Source: Candidatus Staskawiczbacteria bacterium
GTDB lineage: Bacteria; Patescibacteriota; Minisyncoccia; Minisyncoccales; Staskawiczbacteraceae
NCBI GenBank assembly: GCA_016866675.1
Contig: VGLO01000002.1
Coordinates: forward strand, 1-46,776
Reading direction: 5' to 3'
Length of the DNA stretch: 46,776 nucleotides
Part shown: piece by piece, positions 23,596 to 31,706 of the stretch
Numbering within the stretch: the stretch's first letter is position 1
Layout: every line of letters starts with the position of its first letter
The notes under the pieces: generated by a model
Database searches by the model: none
What the model was told of the DNA's origin: nothing
The model's input: only the letters and a program-made list of their open reading frames with translations
Position numbers and translations under genes: made by a program

Positions 23596-24858
23596 ATGTC
23601 TGATAAGTTTGTTATTAATGGAAATAGGGAATTAACAGGAACTATTGAGGTGAGAGGATCAAAAAATGCGGCAGGCCCTTGCTTAGCTGCTGTTTTGCTT
23701 ACAAAAGAAGAGTGCATTATTGATAACTTGCCTTTAATTGAAGACATTAAAAATACTATAGGTGTTTTGGAAAGTATGGGAGTAAAGACAGAATGGATTG
23801 GTGAAAGAAAGTTAAAACTAAAAGCCGAAAGTGTTAACCCAGAAAATATCAATTTACAAAATGTCTCAAAAACAAGAATGTCGGTGGTTTTATTTGGGTC
23901 TCTTATTGGAAGAGTTAAAGATTTTAAAATTTCATCTCCCGGAGGAGATGTGATTGGTTTAAGGCCAATAACAGTACAGTTGAAAGCTTTAGAAAAAATT
24001 GGAGCCCATATTGAGAAAGAGGGAAGCGTTTACCATATTTGGAGAGATGAGTTGCAGGGAAGAGAAATTATTTTAGGAGAGTTTAGTCCAACAGCAACAG
24101 AGGCTTTAATGATGGCAGCTGTTTTGGCCAAAGGAAAAACTTTAATAAAGGGAGCGGCTTCAGAGCTTTCTGTTCAGGACTTGTCAAAAATGCTTGTCTC
24201 AATGGGTGCCAAAATAAATTGGTTAGGAAGCCATACAATTGAAATTGAAGGAGTTGAATCTTTGCATGGTTGCGAACATTCAGTAGAGCCAGATCACTTG
24301 GAAGCAGGTACTTTTATTGTGGCTGGGGCATTAACTCCTGGACGAGTTGTGGTAAAAAATATTAATTTTGATTATTTAGATTTATTTTTATATAAATTAG
24401 AAGAGATGGGAGTTAACCTTGATAGAGGTGAAAATCAAATAACAGTTTTTTATTCACCATTTATAAAACCGGTTAGAGCTCAAGCATTGCCTCATCCTGG
24501 TTTTCCAACTGATTTACTTCCTATAATCATACCTTTACTTATTAAAGCGCAGGGAAAGTCTTTGGTTCATGATCCGCTATATGAAAACAGACTTGGTTAT
24601 ATGCATGAGCTAAGAAAAATGGGAGGTGATTTGGAAATTGTTGACCCACACCGCGCCTTTATTTTTGGACCAAAAAATCTTGAGGGCACATCTGTTAATT
24701 CATTAGATGTAAGAGCCGGAGCAGTTTTGATTTTGGCAGGACTCATGGCAAATGGAAAAACTGTTATTAATGACATCTTTCATATTGATAGAGGATATGA
24801 GAATATAGAGGAAAGACTTCAGAAATTGGGGGCAGATATTAAACGAATTTCAAGCTAA
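23596..24858 (+). CDS. murA: UDP-N-acetylglucosamine 1-carboxyvinyltransferase (MurA), Asp-type active site
   Basis: 420 residues, full length. Signatures: EVRGSKNAAGPCLAA near the N-terminus (KN binding UDP-GlcNAc), the active-site loop PGGDVIGLRP, and the C-terminal DVRAGAVLILAGLMANG and HIDRGYENIEERL. It makes the first committed step of peptidoglycan synthesis (enolpyruvyl transfer from PEP). The loop normally carries Cys (GGCxIGxRP); here it is Asp, the substitution known to give fosfomycin insensitivity in other bacteria. Confidence 0.95.
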   Translation: MSDKFVINGNRELTGTIEVRGSKNAAGPCLAAVLLTKEECIIDNLPLIEDIKNTIGVLESMGVKTEWIGERKLKLKAESVNPENINLQNVSKTRMSVVLFGSLIGRVKDFKISSPGGDVIGLRPITVQLKALEKIGAHIEKEGSVYHIWRDELQGREIILGEFSPTATEALMMAAVLAKGKTLIKGAASELSVQDLSKMLVSMGAKINWLGSHTIEIEGVESLHGCEHSVEPDHLEAGTFIVAGALTPGRVVVKNINFDYLDLFLYKLEEMGVNLDRGENQITVFYSPFIKPVRAQALPHPGFPTDLLPIIIPLLIKAQGKSLVHDPLYENRLGYMHELRKMGGDLEIVDPHRAFIFGPKNLEGTSVNSLDVRAGAVLILAGLMANGKTVINDIFHIDRGYENIEERLQKLGADIKRISS

Positions 24859-24872
24859 CTTGAAATTCGTTT
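24841..24872 (+). other. Perfect 14-bp hairpin with the murA stop codon in its loop
   Basis: AAACGAATTTCAAG (24841-24854), loop CTAA holding the TAA stop (24856-24858), CTTGAAATTCGTTT (24859-24872). There is no long U-run after it, so it is at best a weak terminator or an mRNA-end stabiliser. Confidence 0.75.
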
Positions 24873-24982
24873 GAGCTAAAATTTAAAAATTCAAAAATAA
24901 AAGTTAAGGTATTAAAATTTTTATTATTTGAAGTTTTAAAATATCATTTTGATATTTGATGTTTTAATTTTAAACTATATTT

Positions 24983-25990
24983 ATGTTTAATAATAAAATC
25001 GCAATTGATCTGGGCACTTGCAATTCCCTTGTTTATCTAAGAGGTAAGGGCGTTGTTTTGACAGAGCCGTCGGTTGTTGCAATTTCATTGTCTGAAAATA
25101 AAATTTTGGCAGTGGGAGACGCAGCAAAAGAAATGATTGGCAGAACTCCAGCAGACATTAAAGTTTACAGGCCAATGAGAGATGGCGTCATTGCTGATTA
25201 CAGGGTGACACAAGCAATGATGAGGCATTTTATCTCAAAAACAATGCCTCGTGTAAGGCCATTTAAGCCAGAGCTTGTAATTTCTGTGCCAGCTGGTATT
25301 ACAAGCACAGAAAGAAGGGCAGTTATTGAGGCTGCTTTGTCAGCTGGAGCCAGACAAGCTTATGTTGCAAAGGAGCCAATTTTGGCTGCGATTGGAGCTG
25401 GTATTCCTATTAACTCATGTTCTGGACACATGATTATTGATATTGGAGGCGGTACTTCAGAGGTTGCTGTAATTTCGCTTGGCGGGATTGTAGCCGCTCA
25501 CTCTGTAAGAGTTGCAGGAGATAAAATTGATGCAGCTATTACCGAATATATTAAGAAAAAATATAATCTTGCTGTTGGCACTCAATCTGCAGAAGAAATT
25601 AAAATAAAAGTAGGAACGGCTTTACCTCAGAAGGAAGTAAGATTTATGGAAATTCAAGGAAGGGATTTAATTTTGGGCTTACCAAGAAATATTAAAATTT
25701 CAAATAACGAGATATGTGAGGCAATTTCAGATGTATTAGCAGAAATTGTGCAAGCTGTAAAATTTGTTTTGTCACAAACCCCACCAGAACTTTCAGCTGA
25801 TATTATGAATAAGGGAATCATTATGGCTGGAGGAGGGTCACTGCTTCCAAGAATAAATGAGTTAGTAGCACAAAGCACTGGGGTGCCATGCTTTGTGGCT
25901 GACGAACCCTTGTTTTGCGTAATTAAGGGGACAGGAACGGTTTTAGAACACCTAGATGAATATAAGAAAGTGGTAATGTCAAAGAAGTAA
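24983..25990 (+). CDS. mreB: Rod-shape determining protein MreB (paralog 1)
   Basis: 335 residues of actin fold: IAIDLGTCNSLVYLRGKG (phosphate 1, with Cys where most have Ala), VPAGITSTERRAVIEAA, IIDIGGGTSEVAVISLGG (phosphate 2), and IIMAGGGSLLPRINEL (adenosine motif). It forms membrane-bound filaments guiding wall synthesis. It follows murA after a 124-base AT-rich spacer. A second mreB is at 29866; no mreC or mreD is in the window. Confidence 0.94.
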   Translation: MFNNKIAIDLGTCNSLVYLRGKGVVLTEPSVVAISLSENKILAVGDAAKEMIGRTPADIKVYRPMRDGVIADYRVTQAMMRHFISKTMPRVRPFKPELVISVPAGITSTERRAVIEAALSAGARQAYVAKEPILAAIGAGIPINSCSGHMIIDIGGGTSEVAVISLGGIVAAHSVRVAGDKIDAAITEYIKKKYNLAVGTQSAEEIKIKVGTALPQKEVRFMEIQGRDLILGLPRNIKISNNEICEAISDVLAEIVQAVKFVLSQTPPELSADIMNKGIIMAGGGSLLPRINELVAQSTGVPCFVADEPLFCVIKGTGTVLEHLDEYKKVVMSKK

Positions 25991-26036
25991 ATATCGTCAA
26001 ATCATTTAAGGCTTAATCGTAGAAAATCAAATTTTT

Positions 26037-26870
26037 ATGGAAAGCAATTATCAAAGGCAATTTAATTTTCTAAAAAATGGATTTAAGTCTGGGAATTTAG
26101 CTCATGCATACTTGCTTTCCGGGATTGACATAGAATTGATATTTGATTTTACAAGAGATTTTGTTTCTTTTATTAATTGTTCTTTGGAAAATTCTCCATG
26201 CAGAAAATGCGTAAACTGCAAAATGATAAATTCAAAATCCTTCCCTGATTTAATGATTGTTAAATCACAGGATAGTGAAAGTTCGCAGAAAAATGAAAAA
26301 GATATGATGGAAATTTCCATTGAGCAGATAAGAAATGTCCAAAATTTTCTTTCTTTGAAGTCATACTACGGAAGCTTTAAATCGGTTATAATAGAAAATG
26401 CAGAAAGAATGAGTCAGGAGGCACAAAATTGTTTTTTAAAAACACTTGAAGAACCTAAGGGAGGAACACTTATTTTTTTAGTATCTTCTAGGCCAGATTT
26501 AATGTTGAGTACTATTTTTTCAAGGTGCCAGCAGTTAAAGTTTTCAGATAACAGAGGCAGTATACAAATTGAGGACAAATTATCTGCTGATATAAGAAAA
26601 GTTTTAAATATGGATTTGGCAGAAAAATTTAGTTTCGCAAAATCAGTAAACTTAGACGGGGTAAATTTTGGAAAATTATTAGAAGCTCTACAGGTTTACT
26701 TTAGGCAGGAAATGTTGAATGCAATTGGGTTTTGGGGTAAAGCAGAAAGTAAGTATTCAATTGAAAAAATAAAAAAAATAATTAGAATAATTGATAAAAT
26801 AGGTTATCAGTCCAGTATTTACAATATTAATCAAAGATTAGCATTAGAAGTAATATTAATGGAAATATAA
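26037..26870 (+). CDS. holB: DNA polymerase III delta' subunit-like clamp loader protein
   Basis: 277 residues. AHAYLLSG begins the AAA+ fold, but the Walker A is degraded (GIDIELI), as in delta'. A compact zinc motif CRKCVNC follows, then ISIEQIRNVQNFLSLKSYYG, NCFLKTLEEPKGGTLIF and the SRC motif in FSRCQQLKF. It would help load the sliding clamp. Absence of a working P-loop favours delta' over tau/gamma. It lies 46 bases after mreB. Confidence 0.88.
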   Translation: MESNYQRQFNFLKNGFKSGNLAHAYLLSGIDIELIFDFTRDFVSFINCSLENSPCRKCVNCKMINSKSFPDLMIVKSQDSESSQKNEKDMMEISIEQIRNVQNFLSLKSYYGSFKSVIIENAERMSQEAQNCFLKTLEEPKGGTLIFLVSSRPDLMLSTIFSRCQQLKFSDNRGSIQIEDKLSADIRKVLNMDLAEKFSFAKSVNLDGVNFGKLLEALQVYFRQEMLNAIGFWGKAESKYSIEKIKKIIRIIDKIGYQSSIYNINQRLALEVILMEI

Positions 26871-26943
26871 TTAGAGCATAGGATGTAGCGTATAGGGTGT
26901 AGTAAAAAAATAAATCCTAAATTCTAAATCCTAAATCCTAAAA
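26871..26943 (+). repeat. Heptad-repeat hairpin element, copy 3 (holB-frr spacer)
   Basis: The 5' arm GCATAGGATGTAGCGTATAG is complementary, with G-U pairs and mismatches, to a 3' arm of TCCTAAA/TTCTAAA heptads that runs up to the frr ATG. It fills the whole spacer. Confidence 0.75.
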
Positions 26944-27498
26944 ATGAGTTACAAAGAATTTACGGATAGGTTAAAACCAGAATTTGAGAAGTCTTTTAAA
27001 TTTCTTGAGTCTGAGCTTGCAAAAATTAGAACATCAAGAGCTTCTCCTGCCCTAATAGAGGATTTGGAGGTTGATTGTTTTGGTTCAAAATACTCTTTAA
27101 AGCAGTTAGCAGCCATTTCCTCTCCACAGCCAAATCAGTTGGTTATTCAACCTTGGGATAATTCATATATTGAGCCGATTGAGAAATCAATTTCTCAATC
27201 TGGTCTTGGAATGTCTTGTGCAGTTGATAAAAATTTATTAAGACTAAGTTTACCACTACTTACAGAAGAATATAGAAAAAGTCTTGCGAAGCTGTTAAGT
27301 GAAAAATCAGAACAGGCAAGGGAAACAATGAGAAAACTAAGAGATGAATCTTGGAGTAAAATACAACAGGCTCAAAGAGAGAAAAAACTTACAGAAGATG
27401 ATAAGTTTAAAGGAAAAGAGGAGTTACAGAAATTAATAGACGAGTATTCAAAAAAAATTAAGGATTTAGTTTCTAAAAAAGAAGGAGAAATTACATGA
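26944..27498 (+). CDS. frr: Ribosome recycling factor
   Basis: 184 residues, canonical. The N-terminal long helix (LAKIRTSRASPALIEDLEVD), QPWDNSYIEPIEKSI, and the C-terminal coiled coil are present. With EF-G it splits post-termination ribosomes. The stop TGA overlaps the next ATG (ATGA), so rseP is translationally coupled. Confidence 0.96.
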   Translation: MSYKEFTDRLKPEFEKSFKFLESELAKIRTSRASPALIEDLEVDCFGSKYSLKQLAAISSPQPNQLVIQPWDNSYIEPIEKSISQSGLGMSCAVDKNLLRLSLPLLTEEYRKSLAKLLSEKSEQARETMRKLRDESWSKIQQAQREKKLTEDDKFKGKEELQKLIDEYSKKIKDLVSKKEGEIT

Positions 27499-28613
27499 TC
27501 GGAGCACTAATAATTGCATTTTTTAGTTTAATTTTATTGATGATTATACATGAGTATGGTCATTTTATTATTGCTAAAAAATTTGGGGCAAGAATTGATG
27601 AATTTGGAATAGGATATCCACCAAAAATATTTGGAATAAAATTTGGCGAAACAGAATACTCAATAAACTTAATTCCCTTGGGAGCTTTTGTTAGAATTTA
27701 TGGTGAAGAAGGTGGAGTTGATGATTATAGAAGTTTTTCAAAACTTTCAATTTTTAAAAGAATACTAATTGTTTTGGGCGGAGTAATTGCGTTTTGGGTG
27801 GCAGCTGCCATTATTTTTTCCGTTGCTTTTTCTATTGGGGCAACTGTCCCAATTGGAGATCAAGATGTTGTTGGGGTAAGTAATACATCAATTCAAATTT
27901 TAGAAGTTGTTGAAAATTCACCTGCAAAAGTTGCTGGTCTTGAAGTGGGTGATAAAATTTTAAGTCTTGAACTTGGTGAAAAAAACATTATCGTAAAAAA
28001 AGTTTCCGACTTTCAATTATTTACTAAGGATAATAGTGGCAAAGAGATCACAGTTGTTTTAGAAAGGGAAGGTAAAATAGTGACAACGACAATTGTTCCA
28101 AGAGTAGAGTATCCTGAAGGTCAAGGTCCAACGGGTATTTCAATAGAAAGAATGGCAAATGTGATTGAAAAATATCCTTGGTATCAGGCTCCAATTCAAG
28201 GAACAATATACACAGGAAAGGTTACAATTGAGGCTCTAAAAGGTATTTACGGTTTTTTTGCAAGTTTATTTTCTGGAAATGGTGTACCAGTGGGAGCTGA
28301 GTTAGCTGGTCCAGTTGGAATTACAATTTTCTTGTCTCAAGCTGTATCTCTTGGTGTTGGATTTTTCTTATATTTTGTTGGGTCTCTGTCTGTTTTACTT
28401 GCCATATTTAATTTGTTTCCAATACCTGCATTAGATGGTGGCAAGCTTTTATTTTTAATTATTGAAGCTGTAAAAAGAAAACCCGTTTCAATAAAAATAG
28501 AGCAGGTTTTGACAATTGTATTTTTTGTTTTGTTAATCTCAATGTCAATTTTTATTACAATAAAGTTTGATGTCCCAAGAGTAATGGATCTTTGGGCTGC
28601 AGGACTAAAATAA
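27495..28613 (+). CDS. rseP: RseP-type site-2 membrane protease
   Basis: 372 residues. The zinc motif HEYGH sits in the first membrane helix (residues ~19-23), a single PDZ domain (VVENSPAKVAGLEVGDKILS) lies at ~125-200, and the LDGGK motif (PALDGGKLLFLIIEA) is in a C-terminal membrane helix. It cleaves membrane-bound regulators or leftover signal peptides; the substrate is not known here. It overlaps frr by four bases. Confidence 0.93.
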   Translation: MIGALIIAFFSLILLMIIHEYGHFIIAKKFGARIDEFGIGYPPKIFGIKFGETEYSINLIPLGAFVRIYGEEGGVDDYRSFSKLSIFKRILIVLGGVIAFWVAAAIIFSVAFSIGATVPIGDQDVVGVSNTSIQILEVVENSPAKVAGLEVGDKILSLELGEKNIIVKKVSDFQLFTKDNSGKEITVVLEREGKIVTTTIVPRVEYPEGQGPTGISIERMANVIEKYPWYQAPIQGTIYTGKVTIEALKGIYGFFASLFSGNGVPVGAELAGPVGITIFLSQAVSLGVGFFLYFVGSLSVLLAIFNLFPIPALDGGKLLFLIIEAVKRKPVSIKIEQVLTIVFFVLLISMSIFITIKFDVPRVMDLWAAGLK

Positions 28614-28619
28614 AAAATT

Positions 28620-29873
28620 ATGAAACAGTCAAAATTGTTCTATAGAATAAATAAAAGCAAAGGCTCAAACATTGAGTCTGTTTCGCATGATTTATTAATC
28701 AGAGCAGGTTATATTGATCAGTTAATGGCTGGTGTTTATAGTTTTTTGCCACTTGGATTTTTAGTTTTAAAAAACATTGAATCTATTATACGAAAAAATA
28801 TGTTGGAGGTTGGTGGTCAGGAGTTGTTGATGCCTGTTTTACAACCAAAAGAAAATTGGGTTAAAACAAACAGAATTGAAGCAGAAAAAGAAATTCTTTT
28901 TAGAGTAGAGGGTAATGGTGGCAAAGAGTATGTGCTCGGCCCAACTCATGAGGAAGTTGTGACCCCACTAGCTAAAAAAATTATTTTCTCTTATCGAGAT
29001 TTACCATTATCTGTTTTTCAAATTCAAGATAAGTTAAGAGATGAGTTAAGACCAAAGTCCGGACTTCTTCGTGTAAAAGAATTTTGGATGAAGGATTTAT
29101 ATTCTTTTCATGCAAATCAGGCTGACTTAGACAAGTATTACGAGGTTGTTGCCAATTCCTACGAAAAAATATTCAAGGAATGTGGTTTGGGAAAAATAAC
29201 TTATAGGACATTGGCATCTGGGGGAAGTTTTTCGAAGTATTCAGATGAATTTCAAATGATTACGGATGCAGGTGAAGACTTAATTTATATTTGCAAAAAA
29301 TGTAGCTTAGCAATAAATAAAGAAATAAAGTCTGAAAATCCTGTATGCCCAAATTGTAAAGGCGGAGAGTTTGAGGAAAAAAAGGCAGTTGAGGTAGGAA
29401 ATATTTTTAAACTTGCAACCAAGTATTCTAATCCGTTTGATTTAAAGTTTACAGATAGGGATGGTGAGGATAAAAATGTTTTAATGGGTTGCTATGGAAT
29501 TGGCTTAGGAAGACTTATGGGTGCGATAGTTGAAGCAAATAATGATGCAAATGGAATAATTTGGCCAAAGTCCGTGGCTCCGTTTTTAGTTCACATTATT
29601 TTATTAGATAAGACTAGTAATGGCAAAGAGATTGCAGAAAAATTATACCAAAATTTGCAAAAGGAAGATATTAAAGTATTATATGATGATAGGCAAGACA
29701 AGTCAGCGGGGGAAAGGTTTGCAGAATCAGACCTAATTGGTATACCTTATCGGGTTGTCATATCAGAAAAAACATTGGAAAAGAAGTCAGTGGAAATAAA
29801 AGAAAGGGTCAGTAATTCTGAAAAGTTAGTTAAAGTGAGCAGTCTAATTAGTTATATAAAAAAGAATGTTTAA
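28620..29873 (+). CDS. proS: Prolyl-tRNA synthetase, short form with Cys4 insert
   Basis: 417 residues against ~570 for E. coli-type enzymes. Class II motifs are intact (GVYSFLPLGFLVLKNIE; DELRPKSGLLRVKEFWMKD; GCYGIGLGRLMGA), as is the anticodon-binding C-terminal domain (DDRQDKSAGERFAESDLIGI). The usual ~180-residue INS editing domain is missing; at its place is a short segment with CKKC and CPNC (residues ~222-246), a likely zinc ribbon. Charges tRNA-Pro, presumably without cis editing of Ala-tRNA. Confidence 0.93.
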   Translation: MKQSKLFYRINKSKGSNIESVSHDLLIRAGYIDQLMAGVYSFLPLGFLVLKNIESIIRKNMLEVGGQELLMPVLQPKENWVKTNRIEAEKEILFRVEGNGGKEYVLGPTHEEVVTPLAKKIIFSYRDLPLSVFQIQDKLRDELRPKSGLLRVKEFWMKDLYSFHANQADLDKYYEVVANSYEKIFKECGLGKITYRTLASGGSFSKYSDEFQMITDAGEDLIYICKKCSLAINKEIKSENPVCPNCKGGEFEEKKAVEVGNIFKLATKYSNPFDLKFTDRDGEDKNVLMGCYGIGLGRLMGAIVEANNDANGIIWPKSVAPFLVHIILLDKTSNGKEIAEKLYQNLQKEDIKVLYDDRQDKSAGERFAESDLIGIPYRVVISEKTLEKKSVEIKERVSNSEKLVKVSSLISYIKKNV

Positions 29874-30933
29874 AAGTGCAAAAAATTTATTCTCATTTTT
29901 GTCTCTTGATATGGCAATTGATTTGGGTACTGCAAATTCCTTGGTTTATGTTAAGGATAGAGGAATAATTATAAATGAGCCATCTGTCGTTGCTGTTAAT
30001 AATAAAACCGGACAGATTTTAGCTATTGGGGAAGAGGCAAAAAAAATGGTTGGTAGGACACCCTCCTACATTACTGCAACAAGGCCACTGGTTAACGGCG
30101 TTATTTCTGATTTTGAGGTGACAGAACAAATGTTAAAGTATTTTATTGAAAAATCTGTGCAAGGTAGCAAGAAAATATTTGGTTTTGGATATAATCCAAG
30201 AGTAATTATTGGTATTCCTTGCGGAGTGACAGAAGTTGAAAGAAAGGCTGTAAGAGATGCCGCAAAATCCGCCGGAGCAAGAACAGTTTTTTTAATTGAA
30301 GAGCCTTTAGCTTCAGCTATCGGGGCAAAACTTCCTATTCAAGAAGCTGGAGGAAACTTTATTGTTGATATTGGCGGTGGTACAACAGAGGTTGCGGTAA
30401 TTTCTATGGGCGGAATTGTGACATCAAGAAGCCTTAGAATTGCAGGAGATAAATTAAATGATGATATTGTTCAGTTTGCTCAAAAGGAGTACAAACTCCT
30501 AATTGGCGAGAGAACTGCAGAGCAAATAAAAATAAGTATTGGGTCAGCTATGCCATTAAAAGAAAAAAAAGAAATTGCAATGAGGGGTAGAAATTTAGTG
30601 ACAGGACTCCCAGAAGAAGTGATTGTTTTTAATGATGACATACAAAGAGCATTGGAAAGATCTGTAAAGCAAATTGTTTCGGCAATTAAAACAACAATTG
30701 AAGAGACTCCTCCAGAGCTTTTGTCTGATGTAATGACAAACGGGATTTTTTTGGCTGGTGGTGGAAGTTTGTTGAAAGGATTAGATGTTTTAATTGCTAA
30801 AGAAACAAAAATGCCTTGCAGAATTATTGACGACCCCATGACATCTGTTGTAAGAGGTTCGGGAATTGCTTTAGAAAACATTGAAACCTTAGCTGACTTG
30901 ATGGCAAAGGATGAAGAGTGGGCAATAGCATAG
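29866..30933 (+). CDS. mreB: Rod-shape determining protein MreB (paralog 2)
   Basis: 355 residues: MAIDLGTANSLVYVKDRG, IPCGVTEVERKAVRDAAKSA, FIVDIGGGTTEVAVISMGG and IFLAGGGSLLKGLDVL. It has ~14 extra N-terminal residues (MFKSAKNLFSFLSL), a possible amphipathic membrane-binding helix, which paralog 1 lacks. The start overlaps the proS end by eight bases. It retains the canonical Ala in GTANS, so it is the more typical copy. Confidence 0.95.
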   Translation: MFKSAKNLFSFLSLDMAIDLGTANSLVYVKDRGIIINEPSVVAVNNKTGQILAIGEEAKKMVGRTPSYITATRPLVNGVISDFEVTEQMLKYFIEKSVQGSKKIFGFGYNPRVIIGIPCGVTEVERKAVRDAAKSAGARTVFLIEEPLASAIGAKLPIQEAGGNFIVDIGGGTTEVAVISMGGIVTSRSLRIAGDKLNDDIVQFAQKEYKLLIGERTAEQIKISIGSAMPLKEKKEIAMRGRNLVTGLPEEVIVFNDDIQRALERSVKQIVSAIKTTIEETPPELLSDVMTNGIFLAGGGSLLKGLDVLIAKETKMPCRIIDDPMTSVVRGSGIALENIETLADLMAKDEEWAIA

Positions 30934-30949
30934 TTTTTTTATATATTTT

Positions 30950-30989
30950 TATAAAAAAAGAACCTCAGCTACGATGTGCGTGGCGGAGG
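30950..30989 (-). terminator. Predicted terminator of the Cys-rich gene operon
   Basis: Minus strand: CCTC-C-GC-C-ACG, loop, CGT-A-GC-T-GAGG (about 30989 to 30963) followed by TTCTTTTTTT. The A/T-rich end may also stop mreB transcription from the other side. Confidence 0.65.
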
Positions 30990-30995
30990 CCTGAA

Positions 30996-31205
30996 TCAGT
31001 TGAGCTCTGGTTTGAATTGATTATTATAAACAATCACCTTTTTTGCGCCTAACTTTTCCATCAGACACCTCAAGCATTGGCCGTCTTTGGAGTTTGTGCT
31101 TGAGTAATAGTCATCGGTGGGAGTGCAAACGTACACCCTCTTACATGTTTTGCAGCAAACTTCTTTGCAGCACGGTGACCATTTTTTCATAGGAAAATCA
31201 TCCAT
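30996..31205 (-). CDS. Small cysteine-rich hypothetical protein
   Basis: 69 residues with eight cysteines: CC..CC..C (residues ~12-21), a lone Cys at ~27, then CLRC near residues 44-47, suggesting one or two zinc sites. No membrane segment. The start ATG 31205 shares its A with the TAA of the upstream 31-residue gene; an internal ATG (residue 6) is possible. More GC than the core genes around it. Function unknown. Confidence 0.7.
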   Translation of the reverse strand: MDDFPMKKWSPCCKEVCCKTCKRVYVCTPTDDYYSSTNSKDGQCLRCLMEKLGAKKVIVYNNQFKPELN

Positions 31206-31300
31206 TAGAGCTCTTTATCAATCGTTCGCGTGCCGATGTAGATACTAATCAGAAATAAGGTAGTAAACCCTATTAAGCCCAGAATCCACCAAATCACCAT
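31205..31300 (-). CDS. 31-residue single-helix membrane peptide
   Basis: ATG 31300 to TAA 31205: MVIWWILGLIGFTTLFLISI is a continuous membrane helix, followed by a charged tail ending TIDKEL. AGAGGG lies upstream of the ATG. Its stop overlaps the start of the Cys-rich gene (TAATG), implying coupled translation. Its own strong promoter supports a real gene. Function unknown; small membrane regulators, toxins and complex subunits all look like this. Confidence 0.7.
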   Translation of the reverse strand: MVIWWILGLIGFTTLFLISIYIGTRTIDKEL

Positions 31301-31358
31301 GATATACCCTCTCTAAATGCGTTGAATTGTAAAAGAGGCGAAAACCGGCTACGACCCC

Positions 31359-31386
31359 ACTATACAATTATTGAAAACTATGTCAA
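31359..31386 (-). promoter_or_regulatory. Strong predicted promoter of the membrane peptide/Cys-rich operon
   Basis: Minus strand: perfect TTGACA (31386-31381), 16-base spacer, TATAGT (31364-31359). Leader of ~50 bases to ATG 31300. It diverges from the gatC promoter. Confidence 0.75.
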
Positions 31387-31412
31387 GTCTTTAATGGGTA
31401 GACCAATTTTGA

Positions 31413-31418
31413 TACAAT
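31413..31418 (+). promoter_or_regulatory. Leaderless-type -10 box of gatC
   Basis: TACAAT, then exactly six bases, then ATG 31425. The -35 region is weak (TTTAAT at 31390-31395). Confidence 0.65.
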
Positions 31419-31424
31419 TGTTAA

Positions 31425-31706
31425 ATGATTTCTAAAGAAGAAGTAATTCATATAGCCAAGCTTGCTAGGCTAGAGCTAACAGATGAGGATATTGTGAATA
31501 TGCAGAAAGATATGTCTGCAATTTTGGATTATTTTGAAATACTTAAAAAAGCTAAAACATCAAATTCTAAAGATCAGATTTTACAATTAGAAAATGTATT
31601 ACGGGAGGACGAAGTTTTACTGAAAAGATCTAGTTTAGCTGGAGACTTGGTTAAATTGGCTCCAGAAAGAAAAGAAGAACATATTAAAGTAAAGCAGATT
31701 TTATAA
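31425..31706 (+). CDS. gatC: Glutamyl/aspartyl-tRNA amidotransferase subunit C
   Basis: 93 residues: IAKLARLELTDEDI near the N-terminus, MSAILDYFEILKKA in the middle, LREDEV toward the C-terminus. GatC wraps GatA and GatB. Its stop overlaps the gatA ATG by one base (TAATG). gatB is not in the window. Confidence 0.94.
   Translation: MISKEEVIHIAKLARLELTDEDIVNMQKDMSAILDYFEILKKAKTSNSKDQILQLENVLREDEVLLKRSSLAGDLVKLAPERKEEHIKVKQIL

Noticed and set aside
6248..26943. CRISPR array or telomere-like repeats made of CCTAAAT
   Set aside because: The heptads are contiguous with no spacers, few in number, and always the 3' arm of an intergenic hairpin; no cas genes are present.
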